A stretch of DNA of 32,365 nt from UMGS1696 sp964621755 (GTDB taxonomy: Bacteria; Bacillota; Clostridia; Oscillospirales; CAG-272). The number at the start of each line of letters is the position of its first letter. Position 1 is the stretch's first letter. Both the position numbers and the translations under genes were made by a program. Positions 6,663 to 14,474 of the stretch are shown here, in pieces. The notes below the pieces were generated by a model. The model was not told the DNA's origin and searched no databases. It was given only the letters and a program-made list of their open reading frames with translations. The stretch spans positions 1 to 32,365 of the forward strand of contig CAZUPI010000027.1 in NCBI GenBank assembly GCA_964621755.1, given 5' to 3'.

Positions 6663-9600
6663 TCACCGTTTTACCCTGATATGTATACGATCGTATACTG
6701 TATAACTGTCGCCCGGATCCATGGAACTGTCGTAAACAGCAAAGCATCTGGGGTTGGTATAAGTCTCCGTATCGTATGTCGCATCCGATATGCTCCAACT
6801 CACTAATAAATCAGGAATATCGGATGCGACAGAATAACCCGAGTAAAGATACTCACCGTCATCCGTTACGTATGACAAACGTGATATTACCAATGTATAT
6901 TCCATCACTTCCACAGTATAGCTGTCCGAGTATGTCTTACCATTGTAGGTATACGATGCGGTAACAGTGAAGGTACTATCGCACCAGACATAAAAATAAT
7001 CACCCAGCTCACATTCCGCGTCTACGCTCCAATTTACATTCCTCGTGGATACTCCCGGAATATCGGTACTAATATTGAACACATTACGACAAGTATCCTT
7101 ATCGATAAGTTCAATGTAAAATTCATATTCCTCTACGCGTGCTACCGTAATAAGACATCCATCGGAATATTGGACGCCATTGTAAGTCATATAAGCGTAC
7201 GCATATGCATACCCCTCACTAACAGGTATAACTTTTCCATCTTCTATGTAGAATATTTCTTTGTTCGAACTTGACCATGTAACTGGACAATCTTCTGGGT
7301 CCGTCGTAGCTTCGACAATAATTCCATATAGGGTCTGAACCTTGGTGACTGAAATACTGGGCTCCTTCACTGTAATCTCATATTCTACAGACGAAGTTTT
7401 ATATTTTACAGTTACCTTGGAAGTTCCAGCCTTTGTGGTACTGCCACTGATATCAAAACCACTTTTTATCTCAGATGTCTGGCCGTATATATCCGTGTAA
7501 CTAAGTACTAATCCCTTAGACTGTATGGAGTCTCCGATATAATATACAGTCTGATTTGGCATGGTTTTAATGCTGAGCAACGCATCTCCACTAATTGTAA
7601 CCTTGCAAATAGCCGTTTTTCCATTGGACGTTGTAGCCGAGATATCTGCTGTGCCTGCTTTAATCGCAGTTACTTGCCCATTATTCACTGTTGCAACGCT
7701 CGTGTTACTGGATTTCCATGTTACAGTTTTATCAGTTGAATTTTCCGGTGTGAATGTCGGGGCAAGAGTCTTGGTTTCATTCGGTTTTAATGTCAGACTA
7801 TCTATAATTGATATCTTCTCCACTGCTGTGCTTACTTTTACTGTACAAGAAGCAGCTTTTCCGTTTGATGTTGCTGCCGTAATGGTTGTTGTGCCATCAG
7901 CTTGTGCGGTAATCTTTCCGCTGCTGTCAATTGTTGCCACTTTAATGTTAGATGATGTCCATGTGACGGATTTATCTTCTGCATTTAAGGGAAGCACTGT
8001 TGCAGTAAGCGTCTTTGATTCATTTCGATTAAGTGCAAGCTCATCCGAGGACAACGTTATTGAAGTCGGAAGAATTGCAGAAACGGTAACGTTACATACC
8101 GCTGTCCTGCTGTTTACATTGGTTACAACTGTAATTTTCGCGTTTCCCTTACCTACCGCTGTCACTTTCCCGTTATTATCGACTGTCACAACGGAATTAT
8201 TGTCAGACGACCATGTAACACTCTTATCTGCTGCATAATTGGGCAATACTGTTGCTGTAAGTGTTTGTGTTCCGCCAACATAGAGTGAGAGGGATGGTGT
8301 TATGCTTACTGATGAAGGTGTTGCTTCTTTAACCACTACACTGCACTCGGCTTTTTTACCGTTTGACGATGCGGCCGTCATCTTTACAGTTCCGACATTT
8401 TTCGCGGTAATTGTACCTCCGCTGACACTTGCAATATTACTGTCTGACGACGACCATGTAACATTTTTATCATTCGCATCGGAGGGAGATATTGTTTCGA
8501 TAAGTGTCACCGTCTGTCCAACCTCGAGGGTAACGGAGTTTTTGTTAAGCGATACTTTCGTTACTTCAATCGGCTTAACTTCTACGGCAAATAAAACTGT
8601 AAAACCGGAATATACGATTCCTAAATTTTGCTCCGGCATTTGTGTCAGTATAGTACTTGACGGAATATCTCTCTTGATTGTATCCGTCGAATCATCTATA
8701 TATGTTATCAGAAGCTCGAGTCCAGTATAGTCTGCTGTCTCTCCATAAATATATGTCATTTTATCGGGATATTTTGAAATTTCAACGCTTTTTATAGACT
8801 TTTGTCCAAGACTGATATATAGGGTGACCTTAGTATCATCATAAAAGATATACTTACTACTATCGCTACTGCCTGAGGTATATCCTACGTCGGCGACTCT
8901 CCCTTTTTCGCAGCTGTTGTCATATTGTTTTTTTATCTCGGGAGTTATGCCATATTTTTCAAGAACTTCTATTGCTGAAGCCTCTAAATTATTGTCCAGG
9001 TCGCTCCTAGATATCAATATCTTCTTTTTATCTACCACAATACCGCATGATACTGTCTGCTTTTTATATGAAGCCGTAATTGTAGCATATCCCGGATTTA
9101 ATGCCGTAATTTCCCCATTTTCCACAGAAGCAATTTCAGAAGCAGAGGAACGCCATATAACATCGTTTTGAATATCTAACGGTATTTCGGCAAACAGCGA
9201 GACTACCTCGTCCACCTCAAGAATGTATTCCTTGGAAAGGGTGATAAAACTGTCGTCCTTTACGTAAACTGTGCAAAAAGTTACGTTTCCATTCACCACC
9301 GCGCTTATTGTAGCCGTACCGAATTCGAGAGCTGTTATTTCTCCTTTTTCGTTTACCACAGCAATTCTGTCGCTCGAGCTTGCCCAAATGATTTTGTCGT
9401 TACCTTCATAGCTATATTGGACGGCTACCGTCTCTCCTACATAAATCTCTACAGTTTTTTGAGCTAGCAATATTTCTTCATCAATATGTCTCTCACTGGC
9501 CGCCGAGTCTGCACTTACCTTAAGCGTAATAGTGACGCCAAAATTCACCTTCGTTGGTATGGAACAGTCGATTCCGTCAAATTCCTCTGCTACTACATGT

Positions 9601-11495
9601 CCGATTTCAACGATAGGGTCAACTACATATTCAATCTCCCATGACAGTCCGGCATTTGCGAGCATTTGTTCGGCTTCTACAAGTGTTTTATACCTGACGT
9701 CAGGAACGCGCGTCTTTTCTACACCGAGGCTGACTACCGCATAGACCACGCCGCCACTTTTTATCTCACTTCCCTTAGAGGGACATTGGTCGATTATAGT
9801 TCCGTATTCATATTCGTTTGAATAGACTGCTGCCGATTTTATAAGATAAACGCCGCTCTTAAGCAGTTCTGTTTTGATTTTATCAAAGTCTTTGTTGGTG
9901 TAGTCGTCAAGCGTTATTATTGACTCTGTAGCAGCATCTCCAGAAGAAGGAGTTTTCCTTCCGCTTGAAATAGTCAGAGTTAGCGTTCCATCAAAGTCTA
10001 CGGAGCTGTCTTCCTCCAGACTCTGTGAAATTACTGTACCGGCCATATTCTCGTCGCTTGGTTCTTCTTTGATTATTACATGAAAGTTATCGTCAAACCC
10101 CATAAGGTGTATTTGATGAATTGCGGTTTCCTCAATCATATCGATTACAGCGGGAACGAAAATCTGCTTCTTTCCCTTACTGACGCCTACGCCTACAATG
10201 CTTTCCACTTCTACTGGAGTGCCGTAAGTCGGGTCCTGCGCCATAACTCTTCCTGCTTCGATATATCCTTCATCAACATACTGCGCGATAAGCTCTGCAT
10301 CAAAGTATTCGCCGTCGTTTATCTTCATTATCAGCTGTTTTTCACTTAATATAGTTTCCGCATCGTCTACAGTCTGACTAATCACATTTGGAACATCAAC
10401 TCTGTCGTCTGGCAGTGGTTCTGTAGATCCAGAAAGCATTCCGAAAACAATTCCCGCAGTACCTATACATAGAGTGACAGCTGCTGCAATCCCCGCGATC
10501 ATAGGCATTTTCGACTTTTTTCGTATTACTCGACCGCCCGCATTTTCCCCTATAAGTATCGTAAAAAAAGTGTCGATGTCCTGCGGTCTGTCTTCAGGAT
10601 GTACATTCAATGCAGTCATGATAGCATTTTCTGTCGGCTTTGAGATATCGATTCCCATCTCTGAGGGAGTCTTCAGAGTATCGTTTGCAAGTCTATTCAG
10701 TGATTCATCCGGAGTAATGCCAGTTAGTGCGTAATACATCGTTGCTCCGATAGCGTATATATCCGTCCACGGTCCCTGCGTACCATGCTTTTGATATTGC
10801 TCAATTGGTGTATATCCTTGTTTTACTATTACAGATAACGTATGTGTCTCTTCTCTAACGGAATATCTTGCGGCGCCGAAGTCTATCAGTTTTACTGTTC
10901 CATCAGGCATACATATGATGTTGTCAGGGGAGATATCACGGTGAGCATATCCAGCATTATGGACGAACTTGAGAGAAAGAAGCATTGGTATAACATAGTT
11001 TTTCAAAGTTTCCTCATCAAGCTTACCGTATTTATCGATACTGTTCTTTAACGTGATTCCCTGTACATATTCCATAACCATGTACGCCGTACTGTTTGCT
11101 TCTATCAAATCATAAACGGATACAATACCATCACACCCAGTAAACTGCATCAAAAGCAGTGCTTCTTCTTTGAATCTTTCAAGACCATGCAAAAAACTTC
11201 GTCCTTTTTCGCCGGAAAACGCGGTAACTGTATCTTGTCCGGGAATTCTTGTAGCCAAGTTACTGGGAAAGTATTCTTTAACAGCAACTTTCCGGCTTAG
11301 CTTTTTGTCCCACCCTATATATGTAACGCCAAATCCTCCTGCGCCAAGCGTACGTCCGATTTCATATGTTCCGACAAGAATCTTACCTGCGCTAAGAAAT
11401 TGTGGATTGTCGCTGATATCGGCATTTGAATATCCACAAAATGGGCAAGCTGCCGCATTGTCTGGTATTTCTTCCATACATCCGTAGCACCTCAT
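6663..11495 (-). CDS. Giant receptor-type Ser/Thr kinase with PASTA and bacterial Ig-like ectodomain
   Basis: The protein has 1610 residues. Residues 3-20 form a zinc ribbon (CYGC, CPFC). Residues about 43-315 are an active-looking kinase: GAGGFG, VAVKEY with Lys73, HRDISPDN with Asp187, DFGAA and GYTPIEQY. A basic stretch and one membrane helix follow (about 332-354). The outside part starts with PASTA-like units (about 366-660, roughly four; another near 840-915). It continues with at least seven Big_2-like units, each marked by a VTWSSS-type strand followed by an ASV- or ATV-type strand, two Big_3/4-like inserts (about 917-985 and 1306-1375), and a Tyr-rich end. It resembles PknB/StkP in plan but is two to three times longer. 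The start at 11495 was chosen because AGAGGA (11502-11507) lies before ATG; a TTG 15 bases upstream would place the Shine-Dalgarno inside the gene. The ribosome binding site overlaps the stop of the preceding kinase gene. Confidence 0.93.
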   Translation of the reverse strand: MRCYGCMEEIPDNAAACPFCGYSNADISDNPQFLSAGKILVGTYEIGRTLGAGGFGVTYIGWDKKLSRKVAVKEYFPSNLATRIPGQDTVTAFSGEKGRSFLHGLERFKEEALLLMQFTGCDGIVSVYDLIEANSTAYMVMEYVQGITLKNSIDKYGKLDEETLKNYVIPMLLSLKFVHNAGYAHRDISPDNIICMPDGTVKLIDFGAARYSVREETHTLSVIVKQGYTPIEQYQKHGTQGPWTDIYAIGATMYYALTGITPDESLNRLANDTLKTPSEMGIDISKPTENAIMTALNVHPEDRPQDIDTFFTILIGENAGGRVIRKKSKMPMIAGIAAAVTLCIGTAGIVFGMLSGSTEPLPDDRVDVPNVISQTVDDAETILSEKQLIMKINDGEYFDAELIAQYVDEGYIEAGRVMAQDPTYGTPVEVESIVGVGVSKGKKQIFVPAVIDMIEETAIHQIHLMGFDDNFHVIIKEEPSDENMAGTVISQSLEEDSSVDFDGTLTLTISSGRKTPSSGDAATESIITLDDYTNKDFDKIKTELLKSGVYLIKSAAVYSNEYEYGTIIDQCPSKGSEIKSGGVVYAVVSLGVEKTRVPDVRYKTLVEAEQMLANAGLSWEIEYVVDPIVEIGHVVAEEFDGIDCSIPTKVNFGVTITLKVSADSAASERHIDEEILLAQKTVEIYVGETVAVQYSYEGNDKIIWASSSDRIAVVNEKGEITALEFGTATISAVVNGNVTFCTVYVKDDSFITLSKEYILEVDEVVSLFAEIPLDIQNDVIWRSSASEIASVENGEITALNPGYATITASYKKQTVSCGIVVDKKKILISRSDLDNNLEASAIEVLEKYGITPEIKKQYDNSCEKGRVADVGYTSGSSDSSKYIFYDDTKVTLYISLGQKSIKSVEISKYPDKMTYIYGETADYTGLELLITYIDDSTDTIKRDIPSSTILTQMPEQNLGIVYSGFTVLFAVEVKPIEVTKVSLNKNSVTLEVGQTVTLIETISPSDANDKNVTWSSSDSNIASVSGGTITAKNVGTVKMTAASSNGKKAECSVVVKEATPSSVSITPSLSLYVGGTQTLTATVLPNYAADKSVTWSSDNNSVVTVDNNGKVTAVGKGNAKITVVTNVNSRTAVCNVTVSAILPTSITLSSDELALNRNESKTLTATVLPLNAEDKSVTWTSSNIKVATIDSSGKITAQADGTTTITAATSNGKAASCTVKVSTAVEKISIIDSLTLKPNETKTLAPTFTPENSTDKTVTWKSSNTSVATVNNGQVTAIKAGTADISATTSNGKTAICKVTISGDALLSIKTMPNQTVYYIGDSIQSKGLVLSYTDIYGQTSEIKSGFDISGSTTKAGTSKVTVKYKTSSVEYEITVKEPSISVTKVQTLYGIIVEATTDPEDCPVTWSSSNKEIFYIEDGKVIPVSEGYAYAYAYMTYNGVQYSDGCLITVARVEEYEFYIELIDKDTCRNVFNISTDIPGVSTRNVNWSVDAECELGDYFYVWCDSTFTVTASYTYNGKTYSDSYTVEVMEYTLVISRLSYVTDDGEYLYSGYSVASDIPDLLVSWSISDATYDTETYTNPRCFAVYDSSMDPGDSYTVYDRIHIRVKR

Positions 11496-11506
11496 GTGTA
11501 ATCCTC

Positions 11507-13261
11507 TCAATCTATGTATTTTTTTATAAAGTCAAACTCGTGATTTGCGCCGATAATCTCATAATATTTTTCATATATCACATCATTTGCCGGAATCATA
11601 CCTTCATTTTGGATAAAAAGTATCTCCTGCGCGCTTTCTTCTGACAAATACAGAAGAAAGCGTAAGGCAGCATTTTTTTCGTTTATCGACAAATCGTCTG
11701 ACACACAAAATTCTATCACAGAAACAGTTGTATTCATATTTTCACATACTTTATATAAAAGCGGCAGATCGCTTTGAATTTTTTTATAATCATATACTCC
11801 GCTTCGGTATGCCCAAAAAGGTGTTTCATTGTTTAAAAATAAATCATATTCTTCTGTTATTGCCGTATTCGGAATATCTTCCAGAAAACCAATATTATTT
11901 CTTTTTAATTTCAACATATTTATGTAGAGAATGGAGGGGTCAAATGCAATAATTTCCGAATATTGATCTCCTATAGGCCTGATTTTACGTAATTTATCAA
12001 GAGAAGCCGGGTTCAAATGTTTACCTTTCGGAAATACGGCAGGAGTATTGTTCCCCATCTCGGAAGAATAATAGATTTTTACATCTACCATTTCATACAT
12101 CGCTTCAAAATATTCTTCAGCTTCACGAAGCCCCGACTCTGTGGAAAAATATTCAGGAACTTCAACATATAGAGTACATTCTTTCAATGAAATATTCTCA
12201 AGAGTATGGTTCTGAAGATAAATAACAATACCGATCACTGCAATCATTAATACGCACAACGTTGCCAATATGTACGATGTTAAAAGAAGCGCTTTTCGTT
12301 TTTTATAAGTCTGCTCAACAGAGCTTACCATTCGCTTACTGTCCAAAACTATTTTGATTTCTATAGCGCTGCCGATTCTCAGATGATAGTCCAGCGCAAG
12401 ACATCGGGCAAGCAATAAATCCAGATATTCGGGGATACTTGGATTAAATGAAGAAGGAGGCTGAAGCTCTGACGTATCTTTTCGCTGGCGGTCTGTAGCA
12501 GGATCAGGATAAACTCCTGTCAACATACGGTAAAATGTGGCGCCAAGAGCGTAAATATCCGTCCACGTACCCTGCTTGCCATTGCTCCTATATTGTTCCG
12601 GTGGAGTGCATCCTGATTTTACAACGACTGATAGTTCTGTATCATTGGTAAATTCTCGCGCTGCTCCGAAATCTATTAGCTTCACACTCCCATCCAAACA
12701 CAAAAAAATATTATCGGGTGAAATATCTCGGTGGAGCATATTATTTTTGTGAATAAATTCAAGCGCTTCCACAACGGAATAAATGATCTGAGATGCGTCT
12801 TCAATATTGTCAAAACGCTCATTCGGAAGAGTTTTCATATATTCGTTAAGAGTTTTTCCCTCAAGCAACTCCATTATCAAATACGCGGTTGAGTATTGTT
12901 CGGCATATCCTATTATATTTACTACATTGTGTCTTCCGTTTAGCTTAGCTGTACGTTCAGCTTCTTGTTTGAAGCGAATAAGCCCCTCAGAATATTTTCT
13001 ACTATTTTCACCGGCACGTGCAGTCACTACAGCTTCCGGTATTTTACGTTCAGCATACTGCTGCGGAAAATATTCCTTAATAGCCACATATCCAGACAAT
13101 TTATAGTCAAATGCCTTATATGTAATCCCGAATCCTCCGATCCCGAGGAGACTTTGAATCTCATATCGATTGTCTATAATACAGCCTGGTTTTAGTGCAA
13201 AAATTGGGTAATCGTTTATGGTGTTAATTTGCATATTAAGACCCATGTATCGAGTACGCAC
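11507..13261 (-). CDS. Membrane Ser/Thr kinase with solute-binding-protein-like ectodomain
   Basis: The protein has 584 residues from the longest start. The kinase domain (about 33-305) has GIGGFG, VAIKEYFP with Lys62, HRDISPDN with Asp179, DFGAA and GCTPPEQY, so it should be active. It lacks the zinc ribbon of its neighbours. A membrane helix (about 325-349) is followed by some 230 external residues. Their last part (RFLLYLSEESAQEI, EGMIPANDVIYEKYYE) resembles the end of family-1 extracellular solute-binding proteins, and the rest has a matching strand/helix pattern, so this may be a ligand sensor. The similarity is by eye and moderate. Start choice is uncertain: GTG at 13261, ATG at 13246 and ATG at 13234 are in frame and none has a good Shine-Dalgarno. 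A short ORF with a strong one overlaps this start. It is the first gene of the cluster, with a promoter at 13455-13483. Confidence 0.9.
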   Translation of the reverse strand: MRTRYMGLNMQINTINDYPIFALKPGCIIDNRYEIQSLLGIGGFGITYKAFDYKLSGYVAIKEYFPQQYAERKIPEAVVTARAGENSRKYSEGLIRFKQEAERTAKLNGRHNVVNIIGYAEQYSTAYLIMELLEGKTLNEYMKTLPNERFDNIEDASQIIYSVVEALEFIHKNNMLHRDISPDNIFLCLDGSVKLIDFGAAREFTNDTELSVVVKSGCTPPEQYRSNGKQGTWTDIYALGATFYRMLTGVYPDPATDRQRKDTSELQPPSSFNPSIPEYLDLLLARCLALDYHLRIGSAIEIKIVLDSKRMVSSVEQTYKKRKALLLTSYILATLCVLMIAVIGIVIYLQNHTLENISLKECTLYVEVPEYFSTESGLREAEEYFEAMYEMVDVKIYYSSEMGNNTPAVFPKGKHLNPASLDKLRKIRPIGDQYSEIIAFDPSILYINMLKLKRNNIGFLEDIPNTAITEEYDLFLNNETPFWAYRSGVYDYKKIQSDLPLLYKVCENMNTTVSVIEFCVSDDLSINEKNAALRFLLYLSEESAQEILFIQNEGMIPANDVIYEKYYEIIGANHEFDFIKKYID

Positions 13262-13284
13262 AAATAGGAATAAAAAACTTGCAT
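13216..13284 (-). CDS. Possible 22-codon leader ORF overlapping the first kinase start
   Basis: ATG at 13284 has AAGGAAGGG nine bases upstream, the best ribosome binding site in this region. It opens a 22-residue frame (MQVFYSYLCVLDTW...) ending with TAA at 13216-13218, beyond the kinase start candidates. The kinase starts lack their own Shine-Dalgarno, so translation of this leader may feed ribosomes onto the kinase start. The peptide has no recognised relatives and could be incidental. Confidence 0.35.
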   Translation of the reverse strand: MQVFYSYLCVLDTWVLICKLTP

Positions 13285-13454
13285 GGGCTCGATCCCTTCC
13301 TTTATATGCTGTATAAAATTGTTTTTTAGTAATAGCATTTTCTACTTATGACGATAAAATTCAGCCAAATATTTGATCATAATATTATTAGTAGAGATTG
13401 TTATTCACAAAGAAATATCATATAGTAAATTTTTTGTGAAATTATCGCGTTTAA

Positions 13455-13483
13455 ATTATAATATATTATTCAAAAAAATGCAA
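13455..13483 (-). promoter_or_regulatory. Predicted sigma-70-type promoter of the signalling cluster
   Basis: On the minus strand TTGCAT (13478-13483) is followed after 17 bases by TATAAT (13455-13460). It lies about 190 bp before the first kinase gene in very AT-rich sequence. The long 5' leader includes the short ORF at 13216-13284. Confidence 0.6.
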
Positions 13484-13499
13484 TAGTTATGTGATAAAA

Positions 13500-13845
13500 G
13501 ATGCATAATTTTTCCCAATCCAATATAGAGTCCGACGAAAATTATCTGATTTTTATATCTCCGCTCATTGTAGAAATGGAAACATTATTGACTGTTACAT
13601 TAGTCTCCAAATCGCCAGCAGGAAATGTACGAAACTCAGGCGTCACGATATGCGAAGGGGTATAAGATACACCTCGAGATGAACATGACCTACTGGCAAT
13701 TCTGCGAAGATTGGCTTGGTGAGGCGGACTTCACGGCGAATAAATGTTGTTATTGACGAATACCGAATTTATGTATCGTTCATTAGATGCATGCGATAGA
13801 AAATCGTCGTGATTATACAGGAATATCGCGTTAAATCTTTTTCAA
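13500..13845. other. Intergenic stretch with short, decayed-looking frames on both strands
   Basis: This is the first part of a 1.2-kb gap without an established gene. On the plus strand, 13625-13756 is open for 43 codons (MYETQASRYAKGY...), without a good ribosome binding site. On the minus strand two overlapping frames cover the same place: one ends ...NNVSISTMSGDIKIR at a TAA near 13544, and another contains TKPIFAELPVGHVHLEVYL. The two minus frames could be one gene broken by a frameshift. None is recognised and no start signal supports them. The stretch between 13284 and 13455 holds only AT-rich leader sequence. Confidence 0.2.
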
Positions 13846-13849
13846 CACA

Positions 13850-13878
13850 TTGACAAAATCCGATAAGCGTGATATAAT
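13850..13878 (+). promoter_or_regulatory. Consensus sigma-70 promoter of the corrinoid-uptake operon
   Basis: A perfect TTGACA (13850-13855) is followed by a 17-base spacer and a perfect TATAAT (13873-13878). Transcription would start around 13885, so the riboswitch from about 13920 lies fully in the leader. Confidence 0.85.
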
Positions 13879-13905
13879 ATCATGGGTATGATAGATAATA
13901 TCATG
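13874..13905 (+). repeat. 11-bp direct repeat across the -10/+1 region
   Basis: ATAATATCATG occurs at 13874-13884 and again at 13895-13905, 21 bp apart, i.e. two helical turns. The first copy includes most of the -10 box. It could be an operator for a protein regulator or an accidental duplication in AT-rich DNA. Confidence 0.4.
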
Positions 13906-13919
13906 CTTGTAATTGAATA

Positions 13920-14075
13920 GATTTCGCAGTCTGGTTCCGTTTGAAATGCAATGTTTCGCACGGATTAGAGGGAAGTTCGGTGCAATTCCGTCGCAACCAT
14001 CATTACCGTAATTGGGATCTCTCTTTTTTATAAACGGATTTCATAAGTCGGAATACTCACCAGGTGAAGCGAAGG
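13920..14075 (+). promoter_or_regulatory. Cobalamin (B12) riboswitch
   Basis: The RNA carries the cobalamin-aptamer landmarks in order. CTGGTTCC (13931-13938) is followed by GGATTAGAGGGAA (about 13962-13974), then CGGTGCAATTCCG (13978-13990), TACCGTAAT near 14004-14012 in the place of the B12 box (usually CACTGTAA), and GTCGGAATACTCACCAG (14047-14063). The closing stem P1 can form from TTCGC and CTGG (13923-13934) with CCAG and GCGAA (14060-14073). It sits between a consensus promoter and the operon starting at 14475. When bound to a corrinoid it should lower expression of that uptake operon. The B12-box variant is atypical, so ligand preference (for example adenosyl- or aquo/methyl-cobalamin) cannot be read from sequence. 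Confidence 0.85.
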
Positions 14076-14132
14076 CATTGGCGATTCCTCGCCGCCGCAT
14101 ATTTGGATATGGAAAAATGCAGCCATTTTTTT

Positions 14133-14186
14133 AGCGCGGAAAAAAATTGATTTTTTCTGCGCCAAAGAGGATAGCTGCGCTTTTTT
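14133..14186 (+). terminator. Probable riboswitch expression platform / intrinsic terminator
   Basis: AGCGC (14133-14137) can pair with GCGCT (14177-14181), which runs into a T-tract at 14181-14186. The same AGCGCGGAAAAAA can instead pair with the nearer TTTTTTCTGCGC (14151-14161), giving two exclusive hairpins as expected of a switch between reading through and stopping. The pairing was read by eye and not energy-scored. Confidence 0.5.
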
Positions 14187-14474
14187 ATTGTTCTACGGAA
14201 CATATAAAGAGGCGCTTTTGATTTCTCGTAAATCAGTATGGCACATAAAAATTCATGCAAACAGACTGCCGTCTTCTGCCACAGAAAGCCGGAGGACAAG
14301 TCCAGATAAAGCAAAGCATGCGGATTTGAACTAGGCGCCAGAGAATCACTGCGCTGGAAAAAGAGAGACGAAAAATCAAAAATAATGCAAAATAGGCATG
14401 TATATGCCGTTTCAATCCCTATGGATACCCACCTGCGGGTATGTATAAAACAAATCAGAAAAGAGGATACGAAA
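14187..14474 (+). other. Long untranslated leader after the riboswitch
   Basis: About 290 bases separate the terminator from the first gene. The only structures noted are GCGCCAG/CTGCGC (about 14332-14353) and ATACCC/GGGTAT (14425-14442), a six-pair stem 25 bases before the ribosome binding site GAGGA (14463-14467). No convincing gene is present on either strand. Confidence 0.4.

Noticed and set aside
7561..8730. Long plus-strand open frames (225 and 142 codons) opposite the giant kinase ectodomain
   Set aside because: They are antisense shadows of the repetitive Big_2 coding sequence; they have no ribosome binding sites and low-complexity hydrophobic translations.
6663..9480. Repeated sequence read as a possible CRISPR array or DNA repeat
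   Set aside because: The periodicity of about 240 bp is that of Ig-like protein domains; DNA identity between units is low and there are no short spacers.
14425..14442. ATACCC/GGGTAT hairpin as a second terminator
   Set aside because: The stem is only six pairs with no T-run; it is kept only as a leader structure.
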